A DNA stretch of 64,000 nucleotides from Erysipelothrix tonsillarum DSM 14972 (GCF_000373785.1 NZ_KB892379.1:87916-151915); one strand, 5' to 3'; numbered from the stretch's first letter, positions 40,694 to 50,225 are shown. Numbers and translations: made by a program. The notes: generated by a model not told the origin, from the letters alone.

Positions 40694-41212
40694 ATGAGAT
40701 TATCAATCAGATATGAGAACCAGTTTCAAAGCATCGAACTCAATGAGGAAGAAACTCAGGAGATGTGGGTCAGTCTTTCACTTGAAGGTGAAAATCTTGA
40801 AAAGGAAAAATTAATCCAAAAAACATTCGATGAAAAGTTCAACAAGCCGGAGTACAACATCTGGCACAGAGAAACCAGACACTTAACAACTCCTAAGGAG
40901 CGCTTCAATGACGATGGTGATGAATACGATACCTCGGAACCACTTATGAAAGAAGTTGCGGACGACAGGATTTTTAGAAAAGACGAAATTGAGCGTACTT
41001 ATCAGGATGATTATGAAGGTGTCTGCAAATGGATACGTACCGCTCTTGGCAAAAAGCAGGACTGGGCAGATATGTTCATTGCAGTACGCATTGACGGTAT
41101 GTCGATTCGAGAATATGCCAGTTTCATAGGTGCTGATGAAAACAACATTACTCAGAAATTAAAGCGGGCAACAAAGAAATTAGAACAAGAATATAAAAAC
41201 CGTCAGATTTGA
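40694..41212 (+). CDS. Sigma-70-like factor of mobile elements
   Basis: 172-aa protein of a type common in Firmicutes phages and integrative elements. The C-terminal part (DWADMFIAVRIDGMSIREYA, SFIGADENNITQKLKRATKK) looks like a sigma region 4 helix-turn-helix. The N-terminal part (SIRYENQFQSIELNEEETQE) is typical of these element-encoded relatives. The upstream hairpin ends 23 bases before the ATG; ATTAGGAG is the likely ribosome site. It probably switches on element genes. Confidence 0.7.
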   Translation: MRLSIRYENQFQSIELNEEETQEMWVSLSLEGENLEKEKLIQKTFDEKFNKPEYNIWHRETRHLTTPKERFNDDGDEYDTSEPLMKEVADDRIFRKDEIERTYQDDYEGVCKWIRTALGKKQDWADMFIAVRIDGMSIREYASFIGADENNITQKLKRATKKLEQEYKNRQI

Positions 41213-41275
41213 CCTTCTCCCAAGGCTACTAGGTAGGAGGTCAAGACCTCCAAAAAATACAAGGAGGTAATTCGA

Positions 41276-42057
41276 ATGGAATTACAAGTTTACAAAAATG
41301 CAGAGTTCGGCTCTGTACGTACTACAACGATTGGTGGTCAACCTTATTTTGTGGGTAAGGATGTAGCTGGTATTCTCGGTTACGCAAATACCCGAAAAGC
41401 ATTAATTGACCACATTGATGAAGAGGACAAGGATGACGTAACGATTCGTGACGCCATCGGAAGAAATCAAACGATGACTGCTATCAACGAATCTGGTCTG
41501 TACAGTCTCATCCTCTCAAGCAAAATGCCTAATGCTAAAAAGTTCAAACGTTGGGTCACCAATGAAGTCCTCCCTGCTATTCGCAAACATAGACTTTATG
41601 TCACGGATGATTTAATCGCAAATCCAGACCTTGCCATCGCAGCATTTACCGCTCTTAAAGAAGAGCGTGAGAAGAACAAAGAACTGATGGCAGCAGTTGC
41701 GATTGGTCAGCAGCAGATAGCAGAAATGAAACCCATAGCGACTTACTACGATGTGGTTCTTAAATGCAGGGATGCCGTCAATATTTCTGTTATTGCTAAA
41801 GACTATGGTTGGAGTGCAATCCGCATGAATGAGTATTTGCACGAAAAAGGTATTCAGTCAAACAGGGTGATATTTGGCTGTTATATCAAAAGCATGCTCC
41901 AAATGGCTATACAAAAACCAATACTCACATTTATGAAGATAGCAAAGGTATCCAACATACGAAAGTGCATACTAAGTGGACACAAAAAGGAAGGCTCTTT
42001 ATCTATGAACAGTTAAAGGCGGATGGTATTTATCCGCAGATTGAGATGGAGGTGTGA
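41276..42057 (+). pseudogene. Phage antirepressor (BRO-N / KilAC), frameshifted
   Basis: Residues 1-100 are a BRO-N domain (FVGKDVAGILGYANTRKALI, HIDEEDKDDV). The C-terminal KilAC domain starts in the same frame (VIAKDYGWSAIRMNEYLHEK), but one base has been lost near 41857. The true continuation then runs in the next frame (GDIWLLYQKHAPNGYTKT...IYPQIEMEV) and stops at 42055-42057. The original gene would have ended two bases before the next start. The first-frame reading ends at 42016 in unrelated sequence. Confidence 0.85.
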
Positions 42058-42058
42058 T

Positions 42059-42493
42059 ATGGGAACCAATATGAAAAATGCAGAGGGTTATTATGATCCT
42101 ACTCCCCATGAAGCACTTAGTAATATAATCCGTGAGGAAAAGGCAGCAGCAAAAGCTGCCTTTAAGCCCCTTGTCTATATTTGCTCTCCCTTTAGTTGCG
42201 ATATAGAAAACAACAATAAGCTCACACGAGCATTTTGCCGTTTTGCTTTAGATAAGGGCAATATTCCGCTTGCTCCTCACCTTTTATTTCCACAGTTTAT
42301 GGATGACAGCAATGAGAAAGAACGTGAGCTCGCTATTTTTATGGATATTATCCTGATGGGCAAATGCCAAGAGGTCTGGGTGCTAGGTGATGTGATCTCA
42401 AGAGGCATGAGTATTGAAATTCAAAAAGCAAAGAAGCGCAGACAGCCGGTCAGATATTTTAATCAGTATTTTGAGGAGGTAGAGATTCTATGA
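42059..42493 (+). CDS. DUF4406-type protein of mobile elements
   Basis: 144-aa protein related to nucleoside 2-deoxyribosyltransferase-like folds: PLVYICSPFSCDIENNNKLT at about residue 39 and DIILMGKCQEVWVLGDVISRG later. This family is common in Firmicutes phage and ICE replication modules next to antirepressor genes. The ATG at 42059 follows GGAGGTG; a longer in-frame reading overlaps the antirepressor remnant. Its last base overlaps the next gene (ATGA). Function unknown. Confidence 0.72.
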   Translation: MGTNMKNAEGYYDPTPHEALSNIIREEKAAAKAAFKPLVYICSPFSCDIENNNKLTRAFCRFALDKGNIPLAPHLLFPQFMDDSNEKERELAIFMDIILMGKCQEVWVLGDVISRGMSIEIQKAKKRRQPVRYFNQYFEEVEIL

Positions 42494-43704
42494 AGATAGC
42501 ATACGGCAACAGCCGAATGGATAAGAAATGGAAAAACACAGACATTAGTTGGAAGGACTTCTGCTTCCGTGTTAAGACCACGCAGCGTACTACTGAAACC
42601 GTAGAAGAATAACGAAAAATGAGAAAAGGCGGTCAGGATTCCATTAAAGATGTCGGCGGTTTTGTTGGTGGCCACTTAAAAGATGGTAGACGCAAAAAAG
42701 GAAATGTTCTATCTCGTTCTATTCTCACGCTGGATATGGATTATGGCACAAGTACTATCTGGGAAGAAATCTCTACCTTCTTCCCTTATCAGTATTGTAT
42801 TTATTCTACTCATAAGCATACTCCGGAAAATCCAAGACTAAGGATGATCATTCCTCTCTTTCGTGATGTGGGAGAGGAAGAGTATGCTGCTGTTAGTCGC
42901 ATGGTCGCAAAAGAAATCCGCATCGACCTTTTTGATGATACGACCTATGAACCTGAACGATTAATGTATTTTCCGTCTACTACAAGAAACGGTATTTTTG
43001 TGTATGAGGAAAAAGATGGCTCGCTCCTTGATCCTGATATGTTTCTAAATAAATACTATGATTGGCGAGACACCAGTACTTGGCCCGTATCCTCCAGGCA
43101 GTCAGAAGTTATTAATCGCTCATTAAAAGAATAATCCGATCCGATTTCTAAAGAAGGTGTTATCGGTACTTTTTGTCGTAGCTACTCAGTAAGCACTGCA
43201 ATCGATACGTTCTTAAAGGATATATACGAGCCTTCAGCAATGACTGGTCGCTATGACTATATTCCTGCAGATTCCAGTGTTGGTGTCATCCTCTATGATG
43301 ATAAATTTGCCTATTCCCATTATGCAACAGATCCTGCAAGTGGGAGACTGCTTAATGCTTTTGACCTTGTTCGCATCCATCGATTTGGTCATTTAGATGA
43401 TCGAGCGACAGAAAGCACACCTCCAAGCAAAATCCCATCCTTTATCAACATGTGCGAATTTGCCACCCAAGACGATAAAGTAAAAGCCCAGTTTACGAAA
43501 GAGCGGATGGAACAGGCTACGATTGATTTTACGGAGGATAATTGGCAGACAGCACTTGAACTGGATAAGCAAGGAAAGATTAAAGACACCTTGGACAATA
43601 TCGTTCTCATCATCCGCAACGATTCAGAACTAGAATCTATTGCTTTTAATAAGCACCGTGATGGAATCGATGCAAGAGACGGATTGCCTTGGGAACAGAT
43701 GAAT
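42490..43704 (+). pseudogene. VirE-type primase/helicase N-terminal part with two stop codons, truncated
   Basis: One continuous frame from the ATG at 42490 reads as the N-terminal half of the virulence-associated E family replication protein (MKIAYGNSRMDKKWKN, GGFVGGHLKDGRRKKGNVL, LTLDMDYGTSTIWEE, GRYDYIPADSSVGVILYDD). It is broken by TAA at 42610-42612 and at 43132-43134. At about 43704 (GLPWEQM) it ends and passes into serine recombinase sequence in another frame, so the P-loop ATPase half is gone. Clearly inactive. Confidence 0.85.
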
Positions 43705-44604
43705 TTGGCCGAGGTCTTGAAGAAGACGATATTTTAACAGCAGCAGGAAAACCAAGATGGCGACCGGAATCAGTAAAAAAAATCCTCCAAAATGAAAAAT
43801 ACATCGGAGATGCCCTCTTACAAAAGACTGTTACTGTAGATTTTCTAACCAAGAAACGAGTTAAGAATGAAGGTCATCTTCCCCAGTATTATGTTGAAAA
43901 TAGCCATGAGGCGATTATTCCTAAAGAGTTATTTTTGCAGGTGCAGGAAGAGATTCATCGAAGAAGCAATATCTACACAGGAGAAGGCAAGAACAAACGA
44001 ATTTTATAGTAGCAAGTACGCTTTGAGTGCCATTACCTTCTGTGGAGGTTGTGGCGATATTTATAGGAGAACCTATTGGAATATTCATGGTAGAAAAGAA
44101 TTTGTCCGGCGATGCGTGACTAGAAGCGAGCAAGGTTCTGAAGTTTGTAAGAACCGAACCGTAAAAGAAGATGAACTCTATGGCGCTGCCATGACCGCAA
44201 TTAATAAGCTACTTGCAGATGGTAACAATATGATAAAAACACTGGGAGAAAACATTCATGCTGTGATTGGTGAAACCACAGAATACCAAATTTCAGAGAT
44301 TAACAACTTACTAGAGGAAAAACAAAAAGAACTCATCAAGCTGGCCAATAAAGGCCAAGACTATGAACACATGGCAGAGGAGATTGATAAACTACGAGAT
44401 AAGCGTCAGACTCTTTTGGTAGAGGATGCCTCCCTCAGTGGAGAGAACGAACGAATCAATGAGTTGATTGAGTTTATCCGCAAGAACAAATTCCGAACCT
44501 TAGAATATGATGATAAGCTAGTGAGGAAGATAATCCAGAGCGTTACAGTCTATGAAGACCATTTTGTCATAGCCTTTAAATCTGGTATTGAAATTGAAAT
44601 ATGA
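43700..44604 (+). pseudogene. Large serine recombinase, C-terminal remnant, frameshifted
   Basis: The frame from about 43700 reads [20 protein letters not shown] and [20 protein letters not shown], the recombinase domain of large serine integrases. Near 44000 one extra base shifts the frame, and the zinc-ribbon (FCGGCGDIYRR...CVTRSEQGSEVCKN) and coiled-coil part continue in the next frame to 44604. The catalytic resolvase domain is missing. It may be the remains of the enzyme that moved this island, or of a second element. Confidence 0.85.
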
Positions 44605-44746
44605 AAACCAGAAGTAAATAGCCCATGACTCTGAAATAGAGTTGTGGATTTTCTTTTGCTTGCTGATTATAATAATATTTTAATAATTATTGTATTTATC
44701 AACCAAACGGTTTATAATGTTGTTAGCGTAAACTTGGAGGTGCTGT

Positions 44747-44971
44747 ATGACTACGGCAAAAATGATTAAAGAACTGTGTGAGCAAATGAATATAAGTGTT
44801 TCCGAACTTGCTAGACGTATTGGACAGACTCCACAGAATTTCAATAAGAAATTACAACGAGAAACGGTAACCTTAGATGAGTTGAAAGCCATCGCTGATG
44901 TGCTAGGTGTCAAGTTTGTGCAGGCATTTATTTTACCAGATGGAGATGAAATAAAAATATCTAACGAATAA
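44747..44971 (+). CDS. Small XRE-family helix-turn-helix protein
   Basis: 74 aa, almost entirely a helix-turn-helix: MIKELCEQMNISVSELARRI, GQTPQNFNKKLQRETVTLDE, LKAIADVLGVKF. This type of small regulator is common in clostridial integrative elements. The ATG follows TTGGAGGTG. It starts a block of element genes of which the next one is broken. Confidence 0.8.
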   Translation: MTTAKMIKELCEQMNISVSELARRIGQTPQNFNKKLQRETVTLDELKAIADVLGVKFVQAFILPDGDEIKISNE

Positions 44972-44986
44972 AGGTGGCGGTCTAAT

Positions 44987-45655
44987 ATGATGATTAGTCC
45001 GGAAAGTTACTATGAAGAGTATCTCAAAGGAAAAACAAAAGAAGAAATAATGACCTCCATCCGAGGACTTAAGCAAGAAATAGGTCACCTCAAAAATTCT
45101 ATGGAAAACCCGTATGATGGCATGAAAACTGTTATTCATCCAAGTGAAGATACCCGCATTTATTGGAGCCGTGAATATTTGGATATAGCCAAGCAAGCCT
45201 ATGTTGAGGCTGGCGGAACATATACTTTATAAAAGTCTGAAGAAAAGGCAGCCGACTTTGATGCGAACATAAATGCTATCTGCAAGATCACCTTTAACAT
45301 TGGTGGTTACTTTGGCGGTTATAGCACCTATATTGTAGAGTTATCCGAAGAAATGAAAGCATATACAAAGTTATGGGAAGATGAAGAACCACTTTTATTA
45401 TTGGATGATAATGAGGAGCCATTTACAAAGAATAGCTACATTGCTGCACTTAAAGATCTGTATATTGGTGAGTGGCGCAGGGAATATTCTACTAAACGCT
45501 TCGGATACATGGTACTTGATGGAACACAGTGGGAGTTGGAATTTGAATATAGTAATGGCCATAAGCCAGTAAGATTTGATGGCGATAACTCTTACCCTTA
45601 TAACTTTGATAAGTTTCAGAGACTATTTGGCATTGATGTCACCGAGGAGGGTTAG
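44987..45655 (+). pseudogene. Mobile-element protein interrupted by a stop codon
   Basis: The frame from 44987 (MISPESYYEEYLKGKTKEEI) stops at TAA 45230-45232. The same frame then continues, without a start codon, through KSEEKAADFDANINAICKIT, IGGYFGGYST and WRREYSTKRFGYMVLDGTQW to the stop at 45655. The two halves read as one protein of about 222 residues that I associate with Firmicutes integrative elements, function unknown. A downstream ATG at 45353 could still give a 100-aa product. Confidence 0.75.
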
Positions 45656-45656
45656 G

Positions 45657-46067
45657 ATGAGTGAATTCGATATTTTGTCAAAATACATACCTATAATTCA
45701 GGCGGATAGCATTGGTGAATGGGCGATTGATAATGAATACGATGGAACACTGGAACATCCGATACAGATGCCTTTTGTAGATTATTCCGAAATGGTAGAT
45801 AACTTTATCGATGATGTTTATGCCTTTGAAGAAAGCAATAAAGATATGGAGCTTACCCGTTATGAAGATATTCTCAAAGATAACGGACTTGAATGGGATT
45901 CAGAATCTATGAAGAATGCTGATATTTCAAGTTTGAATGCACAGTGTGTGCTTGCGCTTATTATGGGTGCTGTTAGATCAGAACGCTTTTGCGATGGTGC
46001 ATTATTAGATTTCTTCAAAAGTGGCTGCATATTGAAGTGGCTTGATAGATTAAATAATATTGAGTAA
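45657..46067 (+). CDS. DUF6508-like mobile-element protein
   Basis: 136-aa soluble acidic protein (SEFDILSKYIPIIQADSIGE, QMPFVDYSEMVDNFIDDVY, LNAQCVLALIMGAVRSERFC). It matches my memory of the DUF6508 family in integrative elements; no function is known. The ATG at 45657 follows GAGGAGGG; an in-frame start at 45576 lies inside the preceding gene. One base separates it from that gene. Confidence 0.7.
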   Translation: MSEFDILSKYIPIIQADSIGEWAIDNEYDGTLEHPIQMPFVDYSEMVDNFIDDVYAFEESNKDMELTRYEDILKDNGLEWDSESMKNADISSLNAQCVLALIMGAVRSERFCDGALLDFFKSGCILKWLDRLNNIE

Positions 46068-46080
46068 AGGGGGGATAAAA

Positions 46081-47067
46081 TTGTATATAAACAAAATGAA
46101 AGCTTTACCTTATGATGAGCTGCGTGCATTGTACTGGAACTTCCTACATAGCCAGAACATTTCGCAATTAACAATTAATACTGCTTATACAGATACCTTC
46201 TACCTTTGGAGGAAAGGAAGCAAAGACCTGTTCTGGAAAGCAGTGACTGATACTGATTTTGAGGATATAGCAAAATACGAGTTAATAAAGGCTCTTTCTG
46301 AGAACTCGACCGGTAATGCTAAATCACTTGCTAATAGTTACTTGTCTCACCTTAGAAGGTTTCGAATGTTTTTAGCTTCTGATGGAACTGCCGAGCCATC
46401 TGCGCCTACGCAGGAAAAGTATGCTTACCGTGCATATACTCGTAAAAAGAAAATGGACATTGACGTTCCTAATCCTTCAATCGAGCAGGTTGAGATTTAT
46501 CTTACAAAGTGGGACGGCCTTGAGAACTACCACCTGCAGGAGGATGCACTTAATAAACTGTTCTTTGAGCTATGCCCTATGAATACAGACGTTATCGATA
46601 TTCTATTAAAGGCATCAACGCTTAATGATTTTTATAGTACTAACATTTTCTCAATCTACCCGGTGGCTAAACATATATGCGCTCTGGATATCGATATGAG
46701 ACTTAAAGCTGGTGATGTTACCCTGGTTGGAGATATCCAATATGTAAATATCGGGGATACATTGAAGAATTTTTACTCATTTGCTTCAAAGTATTGTAGC
46801 CATCACAATCCACTTGATTATCCGATTTATGATAGCTATGTAGATGAGGTGCTTCGGTATTTTAGAAATCGTGATAACTTCTCGGATTTTCAAGATGGCG
46901 AATTGAAGGACTATGTTAAATTCAAAGGTATACTGATAGATTTCCGTGCCTTCTATGGCTTAGATAAATATAACCTAAAGCAAATTGATCAGTATGTTTG
47001 GCTACTTGGGAAGGATTACTTTCCAAAAAATTATGGAAAGAAAAAGAGAGGAGACAAGCAGAAATGA
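46081..47067 (+). CDS. Unknown protein A of a three-gene cassette
   Basis: Not recognised. The first 100 residues (PYDELRALYWNFLHSQNISQ, TAYTDTFYLWRKGSKDLFWK, SLANSYLSHLRRFRMFLAS) resemble the helical core-binding domain of tyrosine recombinases. The middle has FASKYCSHHNPLDYPIYDSY, a motif I connect with uncharacterised helical proteins. The lysine-rich tail ends KKKRGDKQK. The start is uncertain: TTG at 46081 lies five bases after AAAGGGGGGAT, while the first ATG is at 46096. It overlaps the nuclease-like gene by four bases (ATGA), so the two are coupled. Confidence 0.7.
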   Translation: MYINKMKALPYDELRALYWNFLHSQNISQLTINTAYTDTFYLWRKGSKDLFWKAVTDTDFEDIAKYELIKALSENSTGNAKSLANSYLSHLRRFRMFLASDGTAEPSAPTQEKYAYRAYTRKKKMDIDVPNPSIEQVEIYLTKWDGLENYHLQEDALNKLFFELCPMNTDVIDILLKASTLNDFYSTNIFSIYPVAKHICALDIDMRLKAGDVTLVGDIQYVNIGDTLKNFYSFASKYCSHHNPLDYPIYDSYVDEVLRYFRNRDNFSDFQDGELKDYVKFKGILIDFRAFYGLDKYNLKQIDQYVWLLGKDYFPKNYGKKKRGDKQK

Positions 47068-48077
47068 AAATTCACTATTTTCAGAGATATCATGCAAAAG
47101 AAAATGTAGCTACGGCAAATACGATGTTGCTGTTATCTCGCCTATATCAATATTCCTCTGATAAGTTTTTTCGCTTTTTAAAGTCGGAATTTTTCTCTGA
47201 TTCCTTTGAGCCAGAAATCGTATTTAACTTACAAGAGAAGAGTGTTGATAGTATTCCTGATGCGACCATAACACAGGAAAGCTTTAAGATTGTTGTTGAA
47301 ACAAAAATGTCTGACTGGTTTTATTCTGAACAACTTATGAGACATTTGAATTCCTTTGGTGATGAGAAGTATAAGGTAATGATTACTCTAGCCCCTGAGT
47401 TAATGGCAGAAGATAAAAAGAAGATTTTTGAACAACAATTAAAGGAATATAACTCTGCGCAAAGTAAACCAGTAATTCATATCAATACAACATTTGAAGG
47501 TATAGTAAATGCAATACAGGAAGTAATTGATGATAGGGATTACGAAATGCAGGAGGTTTTGGATGATTATCTGAATTACTGCTATAACGATGGCCTCATT
47601 GCTGTTTCAGATTCATGGAAATTTATGAGGATGCAATTGGCAGGAACAACACTAGATTTTAATGTAAGTCAGGATATTTACTATGATAATGCTGAGCGTG
47701 GTTTTCGCGCACACGATTATTTGAGCTTGTATAAAAATAAAAGCGTACGTGCGGTTGGCAAGATTAGTGCTCGTATCACGGCTGTAGATACTGATAATGG
47801 TATGCAATATGAAGTGGAGTTTGGCGAATTGACCGACGAAAGAAAACAGAAAATTGCAGATGCAATTATTGATGGTGTTCAACATGGATATGATATAAAA
47901 AGTAGTAAGCACAGATACTTCTTTGTTGAAAAATTCTATGAGACTGATTTCAAGAAAATCACACCGAGGGCTCCTATGGGAACGAGGGTATTTGATTTAA
48001 CGCAAATTCTTGAAACTGAGCAATTACCTGAAACTGAGGATATCGCTGAACTACTTAAGACTAAGACATGGAGTTAA
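47064..48077 (+). CDS. PD-(D/E)XK nuclease-like protein B of the cassette
   Basis: 338-aa soluble protein. Residues about 50-82 read EPEIVFNLQEKSVDSIPDAT followed by FKIVVETKMSDWF, which fits a PD-(D/E)XK active site (the D of PDATI and the ExK of VETKM). The C-terminal half shows beta-rich segments (VRAVGKISARITAVDTDNG, YEVEFGELTDER) and ends with an acidic tail. The ATG overlaps the previous stop and follows GAGAGGAGAC. A DNA- or RNA-cleaving defence effector is the most likely role; this is inference from motif and neighbourhood. Confidence 0.72.
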   Translation: MKIHYFQRYHAKENVATANTMLLLSRLYQYSSDKFFRFLKSEFFSDSFEPEIVFNLQEKSVDSIPDATITQESFKIVVETKMSDWFYSEQLMRHLNSFGDEKYKVMITLAPELMAEDKKKIFEQQLKEYNSAQSKPVIHINTTFEGIVNAIQEVIDDRDYEMQEVLDDYLNYCYNDGLIAVSDSWKFMRMQLAGTTLDFNVSQDIYYDNAERGFRAHDYLSLYKNKSVRAVGKISARITAVDTDNGMQYEVEFGELTDERKQKIADAIIDGVQHGYDIKSSKHRYFFVEKFYETDFKKITPRAPMGTRVFDLTQILETEQLPETEDIAELLKTKTWS

Positions 48078-48097
48078 TTGTGGGAGGTTAACATTAT

Positions 48098-49384
48098 ATG
48101 GAATACATATTAATTGGAATCTGCATCGTAGTTATTGCTAGCGTCTTTCTAGCGATATTCATGAAAAAGAGAGCAGATAATAAAAAACTAGAAAATCGCA
48201 CGATTGTTTCGGGCATTTCACCGTTTAGTTCCCCCATTAATAAGGCAGATAAACCAGATGGACTTGCAATCCAAATGGAGATGCTTCCAGTTGGATCTAT
48301 AATTGATGAGAGTAGATTAGTTGAAATTAAAAGCAGTAAAGTTCTGGCACATGTAAACAATCTTGTCCCAGAATTAGCACAAGTAGGAAATACTGCTAAT
48401 AATGCGATTCAAGCAGTACAAGCAAATAGTGAGGTTTTATATAGAGCTATAATTCCAGCAGGTGCAAAACTCACTAACTCGAATGCAATGGAAAATGCTG
48501 TTCGAGGTATATATCATGGTGCAGACGGTATTAAAGGTCATGCAAATTTAGTAGCAATTGAGGCTCAAAAAGGAACGGCCGTTGTAGCCAATACCGCAGC
48601 TACGGCTATGGGAGTAGCATCGATGGTTGTTGGCCAGTATTACATGACCCAAATTAATGCTGAGCTTGGCTTAATAAGCGAAAGCATATCTAAGGTTTCA
48701 GATTTTCAGGACAATGAGTACCGTAGTAGAGTATTTTCACTTATAGCCCATGTTAAGACGATAGCAGACTTTCAAGTTGAAATCCTTGAAAACAATGAGT
48801 TGCGACTTAGTAAAATTTCTCAGCTTGATAGCTTGGAAGAAGAGTGTACTCAACTTTTAGGACAGGCTAATCTGACACTTGCTGGATATGCGAAAAAGAA
48901 AGATATTGATTACAAGACTTATGAAAGAGAATTAAATGAGGCTCAGAATTGGTATTTGTATCAAAAGTCCTTACTAGATGTGATGTATAAGATTTCTGAC
49001 CTAAGATATACACTGCATCTTGGTGCTGTTTCTCGGGAGCAGTGTGTGGCTCTGCTTCCTGTATTCAGACAGCAGGTTATTGATACACAAACAAGGCTCA
49101 CTAATTGGCATCAAGATGCCGCAAAAAGGTTGAACATTGATATAGATGAAACTCGCCGCAAGAGAGATGGATTTGACAGAGTAATTCACTTCTTTCCAGG
49201 CTTAATAAGAAATGAGTTGAATTTTCGTACAATTGATAAGAGCGTAGCAAATATAATAGATGAACAAAGCTATGGTAATGGCAGTAGTTTTAAATACGAA
49301 CAATCAGAATTATATCTTGAAGATGTGCAGTTAATTGCGAAGGATGGAAAAGTATATTATTTACCAGAAAGCAAAGCGGATTAA
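48098..49384 (+). CDS. Membrane-anchored helical protein C of the cassette
   Basis: Not recognised. One N-terminal membrane segment (about residues 2-20) is followed by a basic stop-transfer, a helical region and a second hydrophobic stretch (about 166-190, VVANTAATAMGVASMVVGQY). Long charged helices follow, probably coiled coils (about 200-330). A short beta C-terminus ends the protein (LEDVQLIAKDGKVYYLPES). The ATG follows GGGAGG, 20 bases after the nuclease-like gene, so the three genes form one unit. It could be a membrane sensor or effector for the cassette. Confidence 0.7.
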   Translation: MEYILIGICIVVIASVFLAIFMKKRADNKKLENRTIVSGISPFSSPINKADKPDGLAIQMEMLPVGSIIDESRLVEIKSSKVLAHVNNLVPELAQVGNTANNAIQAVQANSEVLYRAIIPAGAKLTNSNAMENAVRGIYHGADGIKGHANLVAIEAQKGTAVVANTAATAMGVASMVVGQYYMTQINAELGLISESISKVSDFQDNEYRSRVFSLIAHVKTIADFQVEILENNELRLSKISQLDSLEEECTQLLGQANLTLAGYAKKKDIDYKTYERELNEAQNWYLYQKSLLDVMYKISDLRYTLHLGAVSREQCVALLPVFRQQVIDTQTRLTNWHQDAAKRLNIDIDETRRKRDGFDRVIHFFPGLIRNELNFRTIDKSVANIIDEQSYGNGSSFKYEQSELYLEDVQLIAKDGKVYYLPESKAD

Positions 49385-49432
49385 CCACCTTCTAAAATCT
49401 TCACTTGTATGTATAAATTAAACAGTAAAAGA

Positions 49433-49583
49433 GTTGATATGTTCCCTCATACAAAAGCCCTCAGTGGATATGTTCGCTCAAAGAAAATTTAGCAGAAAAG
49501 TAAAATGGAAATTTTCCTTTGACAGCTATCCACTCATCTCAAAACATGTAGAGACCATCGTTATGCTTCAAAGAAATCAATAA
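49433..49583 (+). pseudogene. Broken second rlmD-type 3' end at the right edge of the island
   Basis: GTTGATATGTTCCCTCATAC (49433-49452) encodes VDMFPHT, and 49545-49583 encodes HVETIVMLQRNQ and a TAA stop. Joined, they read as the C-terminus of an RlmD-family methyltransferase (compare VDMFPQTTHVETVVLM in the intact gene at 30393-30434). About 90 bases, including a third copy GTGGATATGTTCGCTCA (49464-49480), separate the halves. This is the expected scar of element insertion into an rlmD gene. Confidence 0.65.
49464..49480 (+). repeat. Right attachment-site copy
   Basis: GTGGATATGTTCGCTCA shares its first 12 bases with 30393-30404 in rlmCD. Together with the copy at 49433-49452 it marks the right boundary of the island. 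Confidence 0.55.
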
Positions 49584-49636
49584 ATTATTTCTAATGAATC
49601 ATTGAATGTTTCAATATTTTTAGAAAGAGAGATTTT

Positions 49637-50050
49637 ATGAAAATAGAATATGCTACTGAATCGGACGTACATTTCTTATCTGAAAACGATAAACATGTGT
49701 CGAAGCAACTTATTAAAAATAAACTCAGGGAGAAAGAAATAATTGTGGCTAAAAATCCAAATAATGAAATCATTGGGTGGTTGCGATACAGTTATTTTTG
49801 GGATCAGATTCCCTTTATGAATATGCTTTATTTGACGGAGTCCTATCGAAATCAAGGGATTGGGAAGCGACTGGTGCAATTTTGGGAACTCGAAATGACG
49901 AACAGGGGTTTTGATACCGTGATGACTTCAACCTTATCGAATGAGTCTGCCCAACATTTTTATCGAAAATTGGAATACAAAGACGCAGGCAGTTTATGCT
50001 TCGAAGAAGAAGCGCTGGAAATCCTTTTTATAAAAAAACTCTCTAAATAG
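49637..50050 (+). CDS. GNAT-family N-acetyltransferase
   Basis: 137-aa acetyltransferase. The acetyl-CoA binding block YLTESYRNQGIGKRLVQFWE lies at about residues 66-85, followed by NESAQHFYRKLEYKDAGSL. The ATG follows AGAAAGAGAG. It lies just outside the right edge of the island and is the first intact host gene there. The substrate is unknown. Confidence 0.85.
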   Translation: MKIEYATESDVHFLSENDKHVSKQLIKNKLREKEIIVAKNPNNEIIGWLRYSYFWDQIPFMNMLYLTESYRNQGIGKRLVQFWELEMTNRGFDTVMTSTLSNESAQHFYRKLEYKDAGSLCFEEEALEILFIKKLSK

Positions 50051-50095
50051 GGTCCTATCACTTCAAAAAGTGATGCATCGCGTCAGCAAATTATT

Positions 50096-50125
50096 AAAAA
50101 GCATCTTGGACAGATGCTTTATTTG
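50096..50125 (+). terminator. Terminator after the GNAT gene
   Basis: AAAGCATCT (50098-50106) / AGATGCTTT (50112-50120) stem followed by a T-rich stretch. A smaller hairpin ATCACTT...AAGTGAT (50057-50074) lies before it. Confidence 0.7.
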
Positions 50126-50225
50126 TTTGGAAAATAGTAATTTTAATGTAAAAAAGGACCAAGTATTATGAAACGATTGCGAATGTGATGGCACTTGCGT
50201 ATAATCAATTTGAAAGCGTATACAG

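Noticed and set aside
42610..45232. Several in-frame TAA codons in one region (42610, 43132, 45230) might suggest a reassigned stop codon.
   Set aside because: The residues expected at these positions differ (such as Tyr in one case), frameshifts occur in the same genes, and all host genes here end normally with TAA. Ordinary decay explains it.
45353..45655. Separate 100-aa gene from the ATG at 45353.
   Set aside because: The frame continues upstream from the 44987 gene with matching family sequence on both sides of the TAA, and no ribosome site precedes this ATG. It is treated as the second half of a broken gene.
50211..50224. TGAAAGCGTATACA matches the cre core.
   Set aside because: It lies inside decayed sequence with no intact gene downstream at promoter distance, so it is probably chance.
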